From: an uncultured Catenibacillus sp.
Lineage (GTDB): Bacteria; Bacillota; Clostridia; Lachnospirales; Lachnospiraceae
Reading direction: 5' to 3'
NCBI GenBank assembly: GCA_934339005.1
Contig: CAKRHR010000082.1
Coordinates: 1-5,696, forward strand
DNA length: 5,696 nt
Positions 1 to 5,556 of the stretch are shown here, piece by piece. Every line of letters begins with the position of its first letter. Position 1 is the stretch's first letter. Position numbers and translations under genes: made by a program. A model generated the notes under the pieces. That model searched no databases and was not told the origin of the DNA. It saw only the letters and a program-made list of their open reading frames with translations.

Positions 1-34
1 ATTAAATTTTATATACAAAGCAAGTTTGCCGCTG

Positions 35-1300
35 TTATGCCACATTTTGCTGGTATCTCAATGTTACCTTTCCCTCATCAGATAACTGTGCCATGTTTTG
101 ACCTAATGCGCCATATGTCAGCAATATACCGTTATTCCAATCCATTTTTGCACTATCGCCGTTAGCATAATACTTTTCATCTACGCAAAAACCCTCACCG
201 CTCAGTACCTGTGGACTGTATACTAAATCAAGAAATGAAAATGCGTTTTCGCTTTGTTTCGTATGGCTGTTAATTGCGGTATACACGTTGATACATGCGG
301 TAACGCCGCCATCCGTATTTGGAAGTGCCCAAAATGTATGTTCATTATTTTCCTTCCATACACGCTCGCTTTGGATACTCAACTCTAATCCTGAAGCCAA
401 TCCACAGTAAATTGCCTGCTTATCATTATTTTCATCAAAGCTATTTTGAGATGCTTCGATACATCCTAATGTATTTTGGACAAATTCATCTTCATCAAGT
501 AACAACAAATCGTTTTCATAATCTGCAAGCTGTGTAAAAATCTGCGGATAATATATATATATCGGTAAACTTTGATAAATATCGGAATCTGTTTCTGAAA
601 CGACCTCATTCCAGTTCATCGGTAACTGGTCTGGATGGGCTAAATCGGAGGTATTGTATGCTGCAAGTGCATAATCATAGGCATATGGAAGAATATACTG
701 GCCATCCCCATTTTTTCCTGCATTCAGGATAAGACTTGGAAAGGTGGAAGGATCCATATATTTTGCTCTTGCAATGTAATCGTCAAGTTTTAAAAATACA
801 CCTGTGGATATCGCTTTCTGTGGGTCTGGAAACAGACCTGTCAGATTGCCTTCCTCTAAAGATTGTTTAGCTTTTAAAATAAACACATCCGGTCCTTCGC
901 CTGCCATCAGCTCTGTTTTTAAACTTGCAATTTTTAATTCAGCCTTTTCTTCATCCCGGGGAATAACAACAATGCTCGCTTTGACACCCGGATTAAGCAC
1001 TTCCCATGCATCCACTAATGCACGAACATTTTGTTTGTATATTTCCTCTGTACAAATCACCAACGGCTCATCACCTGGCACCGCCTCAATTGGATTGTCC
1101 GAGCGTACAAATTCCGGTGTTTCATTTATGCTGCCTTCTTCTAAATTACTATCCGTTGAATTTTGAGTAGTGTTATCTTTATTTGCAGACAACGCACCCT
1201 GTGATGTTGAATCATCTTTTGATGTTATCACTGTATTGCCGCATGCACCTAATATCAAACTCCCCACTAACAATACTGTAACCATTTTCATTTTCTTCAT
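35..1300 (-). CDS. ABC transporter extracellular solute-binding lipoprotein
   Basis: A 421-residue lipoprotein that probably captures a solute, perhaps a sugar or oligosaccharide, outside the membrane for an ABC importer. The N-terminus is a lipoprotein signal: Lys-rich start, hydrophobic core and lipobox LGAC with the lipidated Cys at residue 20. A Ser/Thr/Asn-rich linker follows (about 21-65). From about residue 78 the protein resembles family 1/8 binding proteins: an EIYKQNVRALVDAWEVLNPG helix, the AGEGPDVF signature (133-140), FLKLDDYI (169-176) and a C-terminal block AFSFLDLVYSPQVL. An upstream in-frame ATG at 1333 would add 11 residues before the signal. I chose the ATG at 1300 because GAGGG lies just upstream and the Lys-rich n-region then begins the protein. 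No permease or ATPase gene is visible; partners could lie beyond the left edge. Family is confident; substrate is unknown. Confidence 0.88.
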   Translation of the reverse strand: MKKMKMVTVLLVGSLILGACGNTVITSKDDSTSQGALSANKDNTTQNSTDSNLEEGSINETPEFVRSDNPIEAVPGDEPLVICTEEIYKQNVRALVDAWEVLNPGVKASIVVIPRDEEKAELKIASLKTELMAGEGPDVFILKAKQSLEEGNLTGLFPDPQKAISTGVFLKLDDYIARAKYMDPSTFPSLILNAGKNGDGQYILPYAYDYALAAYNTSDLAHPDQLPMNWNEVVSETDSDIYQSLPIYIYYPQIFTQLADYENDLLLLDEDEFVQNTLGCIEASQNSFDENNDKQAIYCGLASGLELSIQSERVWKENNEHTFWALPNTDGGVTACINVYTAINSHTKQSENAFSFLDLVYSPQVLSGEGFCVDEKYYANGDSAKMDWNNGILLTYGALGQNMAQLSDEGKVTLRYQQNVA

Positions 1301-1398
1301 AAAATCACATCCCTCACAAAAATATTTAAACAATATAAATAATTAAATTAGAATTTTTTGCCTGATTTAATTATGCTTTGATTATATATAATAAAAGC

Positions 1399-1480
1399 AA
1401 AAAAACCGCGATATATAATCTAAAGAAAAACTTAAGACTTTACGAAAAATATCTTTGTTTCTTTAGAAATATACCGCGGT
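1399..1480 (-). terminator. Long stem-loop terminator after the nuclease gene
   Basis: Arms 1405-1428 and 1458-1480 are inverted copies. Six pairs at the base (ACCGCG/CGCGGT), then a G-T wobble and five A-T pairs, a small internal loop, and nine further pairs (CTAAAGAAA/TTTCTTTAG). The loop is 29 nt. On the minus strand the stem is followed directly by seven T (plus-strand A at 1399-1405), the layout of an intrinsic terminator for the nuclease transcript that ends at 1505. The long loop is unusual for a simple terminator. The right arm also contains a perfect 12-bp palindrome, ATACCGCGGTAT (1471-1482), which could be a protein-binding site for the downstream lipoprotein gene instead or as well. 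Confidence 0.7.
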
Positions 1481-1487
1481 ATTGATT

Positions 1488-1519
1488 GTTTAAATTTATA
1501 TATTTTAATCTTGTTTTTC
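1488..1519. repeat. 32-bp direct repeat, left copy (covers the nuclease stop codon)
   Basis: Identical over 32 bases to 2449-2480, starting GTTTAAATTTATATA and ending AATCTTGTTTTTC. This copy holds the last four codons (KQD and one base set before) and stop of the nuclease gene plus 17 bases beyond it. With the right copy it brackets a 961-bp unit that contains the whole nuclease gene and its promoter. Confidence 0.9.
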
Positions 1520-1705
1520 TAATTCTTCTACAATTTTATAAACTTCTTCCTCAGGAATTTTTAAAACAGCTATGAGTGACTCTGGAGAAGTACCATTTTT
1601 CAAAGCTTCAACAATCAATTCCCGTCTTCCTCGTTCGATGCCCTGTTCAATTCCCTGTTCAATTCCCTTTTCGATATTCTCTCTATCTCTCATCTGTAAT
1701 GTCAT
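1505..1705 (-). CDS. Candidate internal gene: RpnS-like C-terminal product of the nuclease gene
   Basis: In-frame ATG at residue 209 of the nuclease, preceded by GGAGG with a 9-nt spacer, could start a separate 66-residue protein beginning MTLQMRDRENIEKG. It would contain the four-residue repeat block (its residues 11-26) and the helical tail but none of the nuclease residues. Known precedent: enterobacterial Rpn genes produce a small C-terminal protein (RpnS) that blocks the toxic full-length RpnL, and its dimer-forming helix can carry four-residue repeats that vary in number between strains. The sequence shows the start signal and the repeats; translation and inhibitory function are inferred. 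The alternative is that GGAGG simply encodes part of the EWRHE segment by chance. Confidence 0.55.
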   Translation of the reverse strand: MTLQMRDRENIEKGIEQGIEQGIERGRRELIVEALKNGTSPESLIAVLKIPEEEVYKIVEELEKQD

Positions 1706-2329
1706 AAACTCATGCCTCCATTCCTGGTTGTTTCTGGCTTTAGTGATTGCAGCTTCTAATTCCTGTACATATGGATCATCAGATATCTTTCCACCCACAT
1801 AATCGAGGAATTTCTTCATTGCTTCGCTCACATCATCTTTTGTACCAGAAGCATTTAAAAATATCTTTTGTGTACCATCTTTTAAAGCTAAATTTGTATC
1901 TTCACAACAACGATTTTCAAATGTATATTTATGTCTGCCTTCTCCAAATACATCCTGTAAACATATAAATATTATAAAACTCGGACCAAGTTCTTTATAA
2001 TATTTTCCTGCATCCAATTCCTGTATGTCTATCATACTCTGATAATATCTGCTTCGCTTCGGTAATTCTTTAGTATCTACTGCCTGCATCTCTATGTCAT
2101 ATATACTATTCTTATCATCCCGAACATAGACATCCAAGCGAATACCATGTGCATCACTGTCTGGTTTAATCGTTTTTTGAAGTTCTGGATATTCTATACG
2201 TTCTATGTTTATATCTGGAAATATACGTTCCAGTAATTTCTTACATAAACTCGAATCCTGCATCACCTTGCCAAACATAAAATCATCCGACAGGCCAACC
2301 TCTTCCCATTTCTTTTCAAATTCGCACAT
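1505..2329 (-). CDS. Rpn/PDDEXK-family nuclease (transposase-like)
   Basis: A 274-residue protein of the PD-(D/E)XK nuclease-transposase type (PDDEXK_2-like, related to Rpn recombination-promoting nucleases). The typical opening LSDDFMFGKVMQD is at 13-25. The presumed catalytic set is D66 (GIRLDVYV) followed by E80-x-Q82 (YDIEMQ), where Q replaces the usual Lys, as is common in this family. RSRYYQSMID at 92-101 is also characteristic. The C-terminal part is charged and helical, with four tandem four-residue repeats (IEKG, IEQG, IEQG, IERG; 219-234) and a tail resembling a small helix-turn-helix (SPESLIAVLKIPEEEVYKIV). The start has an AGGTGG site about 8 nt upstream and an extended -10 promoter. 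E. coli Rpn proteins are DNA nucleases, and some act as phage-defence toxins; the same role here is inference. An internal start lies at residue 209. Confidence 0.88.
   Translation of the reverse strand: MCEFEKKWEEVGLSDDFMFGKVMQDSSLCKKLLERIFPDINIERIEYPELQKTIKPDSDAHGIRLDVYVRDDKNSIYDIEMQAVDTKELPKRSRYYQSMIDIQELDAGKYYKELGPSFIIFICLQDVFGEGRHKYTFENRCCEDTNLALKDGTQKIFLNASGTKDDVSEAMKKFLDYVGGKISDDPYVQELEAAITKARNNQEWRHEFMTLQMRDRENIEKGIEQGIEQGIERGRRELIVEALKNGTSPESLIAVLKIPEEEVYKIVEELEKQD
1629..1676 (-). repeat. 12-bp tandem repeat coding for I-E-x-G units
   Basis: Four 12-bp units. The two central ones (1641-1652 and 1653-1664) are identical CCCTGTTCAATT on the plus strand; the outer two are diverged. They encode IEKG-IEQG-IEQG-IERG. 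Because the unit is a multiple of three, copy-number slippage would lengthen or shorten the helix without a frameshift in either the full-length or the internal product. Confidence 0.85.
1715..1719 (-). promoter_or_regulatory. Internal Shine-Dalgarno (GGAGG) for the C-terminal product
   Basis: On the minus strand AATGGAGGC precedes GAGTTTATG, placing GGAGG 9 nt before the ATG at 1705. This matches the anti-Shine-Dalgarno consensus better than the site of the full-length start (AGGTGG), so internal initiation could be at least as efficient. A second in-frame ATG at 1693 is 21 nt away, too far to be favoured. Confidence 0.55.
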
Positions 2330-2353
2330 AGAATTCCCACCTTTTTCAATATA

Positions 2354-2382
2354 AGTATACCATATAAAACAAACTGCAACAA
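2354..2382 (-). promoter_or_regulatory. Promoter of the nuclease gene
   Basis: On the minus strand: -35 TTGTTG (2382-2377), 17-bp spacer, and extended -10 TGGTATACT with TATACT at 2359-2354. The expected start of transcription near 2347 leaves a leader of about 17 nt containing the AGGTGG ribosome-binding site. Confidence 0.6.
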
Positions 2383-2448
2383 CTTGAAACTTCCGACATA
2401 AGCTTATCTCTTATTTCATATAATATCACACTTCGCATTGCGTGGCAA

Positions 2449-2480
2449 GTTTAAATTTATATATTTTAATCTTGTTTTTC
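2449..2480. repeat. 32-bp direct repeat, right copy (upstream of the nuclease gene)
   Basis: Exact copy of 1488-1519, in the same orientation, 961 bp away. Read on the minus strand it still carries the codons for KQD and a stop, but no nuclease coding sequence precedes it. It may be the relic tail of a second nuclease copy or the product of a recombination event. Confidence 0.9.
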
Positions 2481-2672
2481 ATGTGTTTTCGTTTTTAATA
2501 ATTTAGTAAAATACACTTAACAAAATGTATACTTTTTCAAAATATCTTTATATGCTTATATTTGTTTATTTTACTTCATAAAAGTATTAAAAACGTCGAT
2601 TTATCGATAATTTTTGACCCGGCATGCATAATCCGAAAATGCTGATTTACTTTGGCTTCTATTTTTTATAAT

Positions 2673-2702
2673 TTGTTAATATTTCCCTTAAAATATGATA
2701 AT
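2673..2702 (+). promoter_or_regulatory. Possible padR promoter
   Basis: TTGTTA (2673-2678) and GATAAT (2697-2702) are separated by 18 bp. A second TATGATAA at 2726-2733 repeats the one at 2694-2701, 32 bp downstream. The 9-bp inverted repeat CATAATCCG/CGGATTATG lies on both sides of this promoter, as an operator pair could. The region is very AT-rich, so chance matches are likely and the assignment is weak. Confidence 0.25.
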
Positions 2703-2806
2703 AACATTTGTGTTTTCTGCCGGATTATGATAAAGTATACACATAGGCGTGTTCTTTGTATTTTTATTTTAAAGCTGTACAATTTATCATCTAAGGAGAA
2801 TGACCA

Positions 2807-3172
2807 ATGAAGAAAAATATTGAGAAATTCAGAAAAGGCTATATGGATATGTTGCTTTTACATGTTTTATCTGAAGGTGACTGTTATGGCTACGAGATTA
2901 TTTGCATCTTTCGCAAAGCAAGTAACAAAGTTATCGATATTACCGCCGGAAGTATTTATCAGGTATTTAAACGTCTTCAGGCTCAGGGATATATCGTTGA
3001 AACTTCAAGAAAAGACCCTTGTCGTGTAGAACGTGTTTATTATCATATTACAGATGAAGGTCGTCTGGCTTTACAGGAAATGATTGAAGATTATCATTTA
3101 GTAGCAGATGCAACTGCTGCTATTCTTAATTTCCATAAGGATGAAGATGCTTCAACTGATAAAGCCAACTAA
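2807..3172 (+). CDS. PadR-family transcriptional regulator
   Basis: A 121-residue winged-helix regulator, the usual length for short PadR proteins. The N-terminal helix runs into the MLLLHVLSEG segment (15-24), then YGYEI (27-31), the recognition-helix block GSIYQVFKRLQAQGYI (48-63) corresponding to the family's G-[ST]-[IL]-Y-x-x-L-x-R-L-x-x-x-G, and the wing RVYYHITDEGR (76-86). A short helix (about 87-110) provides dimerisation. The ribosome-binding site AAGGAG sits 8 nt before the ATG. PadR proteins are usually repressors released by small molecules, often drugs or phenolic acids, and often control a neighbouring gene. There is no adjacent transporter on the same strand. The gene converges on the ligase operon and shares its terminator. 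The target is unknown. Confidence 0.92.
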   Translation: MKKNIEKFRKGYMDMLLLHVLSEGDCYGYEIICIFRKASNKVIDITAGSIYQVFKRLQAQGYIVETSRKDPCRVERVYYHITDEGRLALQEMIEDYHLVADATAAILNFHKDEDASTDKAN

Positions 3173-3228
3173 TTTTGATGAAAATCACAAAGTTCAATTG
3201 ACTTTCTATCAAAAGTATCAAATGGAAG

Positions 3229-3290
3229 TAAAATAAAAATAGTGGCATGAATGTATACCAACTAACATTCATGCCACTATTTTTATTTTA
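3229..3290. terminator. Bidirectional intrinsic terminator between convergent units
   Basis: A perfect 26-bp inverted repeat (arms 3229-3254 and 3265-3290) around a 10-nt loop. The core is ATAGTGGCATGAATGT paired with its complement; the base of the stem is A-rich on the left and T-rich on the right, so each strand ends its hairpin with a U-rich tract. It lies 57 nt after padR and 25 nt after the small minus-strand gene, so it can stop both. Confidence 0.92.
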
Positions 3291-3315
3291 TAATTATTTA
3301 CCAGCAAACACTGCT

Positions 3316-3777
3316 TTATCCGATAGAAGCAACACTATTGACATCATACATTGGTTCAAATGTGTCCGTATCGCTCAAAATCATCCCGCCTTTATGTTCA
3401 AGCACTTCCTTCATTACTTTGCGCACAAGTTCTGTATCTTCAACTTCAAAGCTAATCTGGTATATCGTCTTAAACTGATGTTCCTCGATAAATTCCAAAT
3501 CCAGCGGGTCTTCAAAGCATTCATGTGCATCCTGAAAAATCAGGGAATCCGACACCATCACCACTTCAAGTAAATTCAGCGCAGGCCATACTTCAATCTG
3601 ATCTTCAGGCACTGCTGTGATACACAATGAAATATCTTTCGCATTTGTTTCCTGCGGTGTCATATAATAGTATTCTATGATTTTCTTTTGTTTTTTCACA
3701 GGCATTCCGAGTTTCTTTGTCCCACCGGACTTCACACTTGAATAATTTTTCTTTTTTGCATTTTTATTTGTTTTCAA
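3316..3777 (-). CDS. Unrecognised lysine-rich small protein downstream of the ligase, TTG start
   Basis: A 153-residue protein that I do not recognise. The first 33 residues are very basic and low in complexity (Lys, Asn, Ser, Gly) and look disordered. From about residue 34 the protein is acidic and looks globular: a strand around DISLCITAVPE, a segment WPALNLLEVVMVSDSLIF, then TIYQISFEVEDTELVRKVMKEVLEHKGG, which reads as strand-helix, and a final strand. There is no signal peptide or membrane segment. The start is TTG, supported by AGAGGT 7 nt upstream; the first in-frame ATG (residue 25) has no comparable site. It begins 25 nt after the ligase stop, so it is almost certainly co-transcribed and may be an accessory to the ligase or its product. 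Nucleic-acid binding by the basic tail is possible but unproven. Confidence 0.8.
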   Translation of the reverse strand: MKTNKNAKKKNYSSVKSGGTKKLGMPVKKQKKIIEYYYMTPQETNAKDISLCITAVPEDQIEVWPALNLLEVVMVSDSLIFQDAHECFEDPLDLEFIEEHQFKTIYQISFEVEDTELVRKVMKEVLEHKGGMILSDTDTFEPMYDVNSVASIG

Positions 3778-3784
3778 AATCGTT

Positions 3785-3790
3785 ACCTCT
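3785..3790 (-). promoter_or_regulatory. Ribosome-binding site supporting a TTG start
   Basis: AGAGGT on the minus strand, in the 25-nt gap after the ligase stop, lies 7 nt before TTG at 3777. It decides the choice of TTG over the later ATG codons. Confidence 0.65.
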
Positions 3791-3802
3791 ATAAAATACG
3801 CT

Positions 3803-5461
3803 CTACGAACGTTTCAGCAATCCCGCATTCAAATCGTCTTTTGCCATCTCTTTTGCTTTGTAGTGCATTTTCTTGCCTGTGGCGTTCATCGGAATGGAAT
3901 CCACAAAACGATAATATCTTGGACGCTTATATGGAGCCATCATCGGATGTTCAACACAGTATTTTGTCAAATCAGAAATCTGAAGGCTCTCGTTTCCTGC
4001 CACAATATATGCAACAATACTCTCGCCCCTGGATTTATCCGGCACACTTGTCACAATACAATCTGCAACATCAGGATGTTCATTTAAGATTTCTTCAATC
4101 TGTGTCGGATAAATATTTTCTCCTGCCACGATGATCATGTCGTCTTTCCGGCCAACAATAGTAATAAACTGATTTTCATCCCATACACCCAAATCACCGG
4201 TGTACATAAAACCTTTGTAGAACTTCGCTTTTGTCTGGTCAGGGTTATTGCTGTAGCAGTAAGAAGATTTTGCAGGGCTCTTGATAATAATCTCTCCGAC
4301 AGTTTCATTGTCCTGCGGTACAAGCTGATTCGGCTCTGCTTTGCCATCTTCAACCGCCTCAACAACAAGCACTTCATCATCTGTACATGCATGACCGGCA
4401 GTACCTGCCATCTCCGGCAAATCGTAAGGTCTTAAGAATGTATTCCAGAAGCTCTCTGTCGTGCCGTAACCATTGAAAATGTTTGGTGACAGCACTTCCT
4501 GAAAACGGATGCAGGCTGACTTTTCCAATGGGCTTCCCATCGTCACAATACCTTTGAGTGAACTCAAATCATAATGTTTACGTTCCTGAGTCTTGGCAAG
4601 CATATTTAAAATCGAAGGCACACCCATCAGGAAAGTAATTTTGTATTTTTCAACGTATTCCAGACAAATCTGCGGATGGAACTGTCTGTTAATCACCATC
4701 TCACCGCCCGCATACAATGTCGGATTCGGTCCACCTGAATGAAGACCGCCACGGTGAAACCATGGTGTCATGTTCATCGTCTTATCTGTAGGATTAAGTG
4801 GGTAATGCATTAATACATCATGTGCAGATAAAACTTCGTTGATGTTGTTCATAGGCACACCCTTTGGCAGATTTGTCGTACCGGATGTATACAGTCTTGT
4901 CACTTCATCATAAATATGCGCAGGCACAGCCATCACAGGATCTTCCTCAGACTGGCCACTGACATAGTCTTCATAGCGGATATGTCCTTCCGGCAGTTCT
5001 GCACGGTCTTTGTAATCTACCATAATTACATACTCCGGCTTGAATTTGGATATACCAAGTGCTTCCACAACAATATCCTTGATCTCCGCATCATAAATAT
5101 AAACCTTAGGCTGGCTGGTTTCGATTAAAAGTGCTGTCTCTCCGGCAGCCAGCTTGAAATTCATAGGGCTGTTAATCGCACCGATCTTCTGAGGTGCAAT
5201 ATAACAAAATACAAATTCTGCGCAGTTTAATAATTGATATAATACCAGATCATGGCGTCCTACACCGGAAGCCTCCAGTGCATGCGCCAGTTTGTTTGCT
5301 TCGATATTCAATTCTTTATATGTCCAGCTCTTGTTAATCTCCGGGTCAAACATCGCTGTCTTAAATCCATAACGACGGACATTTCTCATAAATCCCTGTA
5401 AATAGGTAAATGATGTTTCAAAAGTTTCCTTAAACATATTAATGTCATAAGTCCATTCCAT
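3803..5461 (-). CDS. Acyl-CoA ligase / class I adenylate-forming enzyme
   Basis: A 552-residue cytoplasmic AMP-binding enzyme that should activate a carboxylic acid with ATP to the acyl-AMP and then transfer it to CoA. Motifs in order (numbering from the chosen start): SWTYKELN near 45-52; the P-loop YTSGTTNLPKG (191-201); NGYGTTE (330-336); YTGDLG (420-425) with the ribose-binding Asp; the hinge block GRKDDMIIVAGENIYP (437-452); and PMNATGKK (524-531) with the catalytic Lys at 530. Length is normal for the family. Position 197 in the P-loop is Asn, where Gly is usual. An ATG two codons earlier (5467) is only 3 nt from AGAGG, whereas 5461 is 9 nt away, so 5461 is preferred. The substrate cannot be told: medium- or long-chain fatty, aromatic or bile-type acids are all possible. 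It heads an operon with the small gene downstream. Confidence 0.92.
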   Translation of the reverse strand: MEWTYDINMFKETFETSFTYLQGFMRNVRRYGFKTAMFDPEINKSWTYKELNIEANKLAHALEASGVGRHDLVLYQLLNCAEFVFCYIAPQKIGAINSPMNFKLAAGETALLIETSQPKVYIYDAEIKDIVVEALGISKFKPEYVIMVDYKDRAELPEGHIRYEDYVSGQSEEDPVMAVPAHIYDEVTRLYTSGTTNLPKGVPMNNINEVLSAHDVLMHYPLNPTDKTMNMTPWFHRGGLHSGGPNPTLYAGGEMVINRQFHPQICLEYVEKYKITFLMGVPSILNMLAKTQERKHYDLSSLKGIVTMGSPLEKSACIRFQEVLSPNIFNGYGTTESFWNTFLRPYDLPEMAGTAGHACTDDEVLVVEAVEDGKAEPNQLVPQDNETVGEIIIKSPAKSSYCYSNNPDQTKAKFYKGFMYTGDLGVWDENQFITIVGRKDDMIIVAGENIYPTQIEEILNEHPDVADCIVTSVPDKSRGESIVAYIVAGNESLQISDLTKYCVEHPMMAPYKRPRYYRFVDSIPMNATGKKMHYKAKEMAKDDLNAGLLKRS

Positions 5462-5470
5462 TTGCATTAT

Positions 5471-5475
5471 CCTCT
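5471..5475 (-). promoter_or_regulatory. Ribosome-binding site of the ligase gene
   Basis: AGAGG on the minus strand is followed by ATAATGCAAATG. The second ATG (5461) is at 9-nt spacing; the first (5467) is at 3 nt, too close for efficient initiation. Confidence 0.65.
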
Positions 5476-5526
5476 TTAATTCATTTTTAATAGTTACTTC
5501 TCATTTTTATTCCCTGCCATAAAAAT

Positions 5527-5556
5527 ATTATGATGATGTCAGGGTCAAAAGGTCAA
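5527..5556 (-). promoter_or_regulatory. Promoter of the ligase operon
   Basis: On the minus strand: TTGACC (5556-5551), 18-bp spacer, CATAAT (5532-5527). Each box matches consensus at five of six positions. The predicted leader is about 58 nt. The -35 box is in one of two tandem GGTCAAAA units (5543-5558) at the edge of the hairpin-rich element. Confidence 0.55.

Larger units (their letters stand above)
2330..2806. other. AT-rich non-coding stretch between divergent genes
   Basis: 477 bp between the nuclease (leftward) and padR (rightward) genes. It holds the nuclease promoter (2354-2382), the right copy of the 32-bp repeat (2449-2480), a 10-bp palindrome TTATCGATAA (2601-2610), a 9-bp inverted repeat CATAATCCG/CGGATTATG (2627-2635 and 2721-2729) and the padR leader. 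Apart from the repeat I see no gene or gene remnant: minus-strand reading just upstream of the right repeat copy gives only 16 codons that do not match the nuclease C-terminus convincingly. Confidence 0.7.

Noticed and set aside
804..1166. 120-codon plus-strand open frame opposite the lipoprotein gene
   Set aside because: It is antisense to a well-supported gene, shows no domain and is explained by the coding bias of the other strand.
1301..1333. Longer lipoprotein start at 1333
   Set aside because: It would put 11 residues, including acidic and Cys residues, before the signal peptide; the ATG at 1300 has a GAGGG site and a normal Lys-rich start.
1488..2480. Insertion sequence with the 32-bp repeats as target-site duplication
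   Set aside because: The repeat overlaps the gene's own 3' end rather than lying outside terminal inverted repeats, no such inverted ends are seen, and 32 bp is far longer than usual target duplications.
2481..2640. Degraded second nuclease copy upstream of the right repeat
   Set aside because: Minus-strand translation gives only a short frame before a stop, without the I-E-x-G repeats or any nuclease motif; only the 32-bp tail is shared.
3247..3573. 108-codon plus-strand open frame starting in the terminator
   Set aside because: It begins inside the perfect hairpin and runs antisense to the small protein gene, with no ribosome-binding site.
4135..4392. 85-codon minus-strand open frame inside the ligase gene
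   Set aside because: It is a shifted frame of the ligase; the overlapping ligase frame has intact family motifs through this stretch, and the small frame has no recognisable domain.
5462..5526. Riboswitch or T-box leader before the ligase
   Set aside because: The predicted leader of about 58 nt is AT-rich, with no stable stem and no conserved motif that I can recognise.
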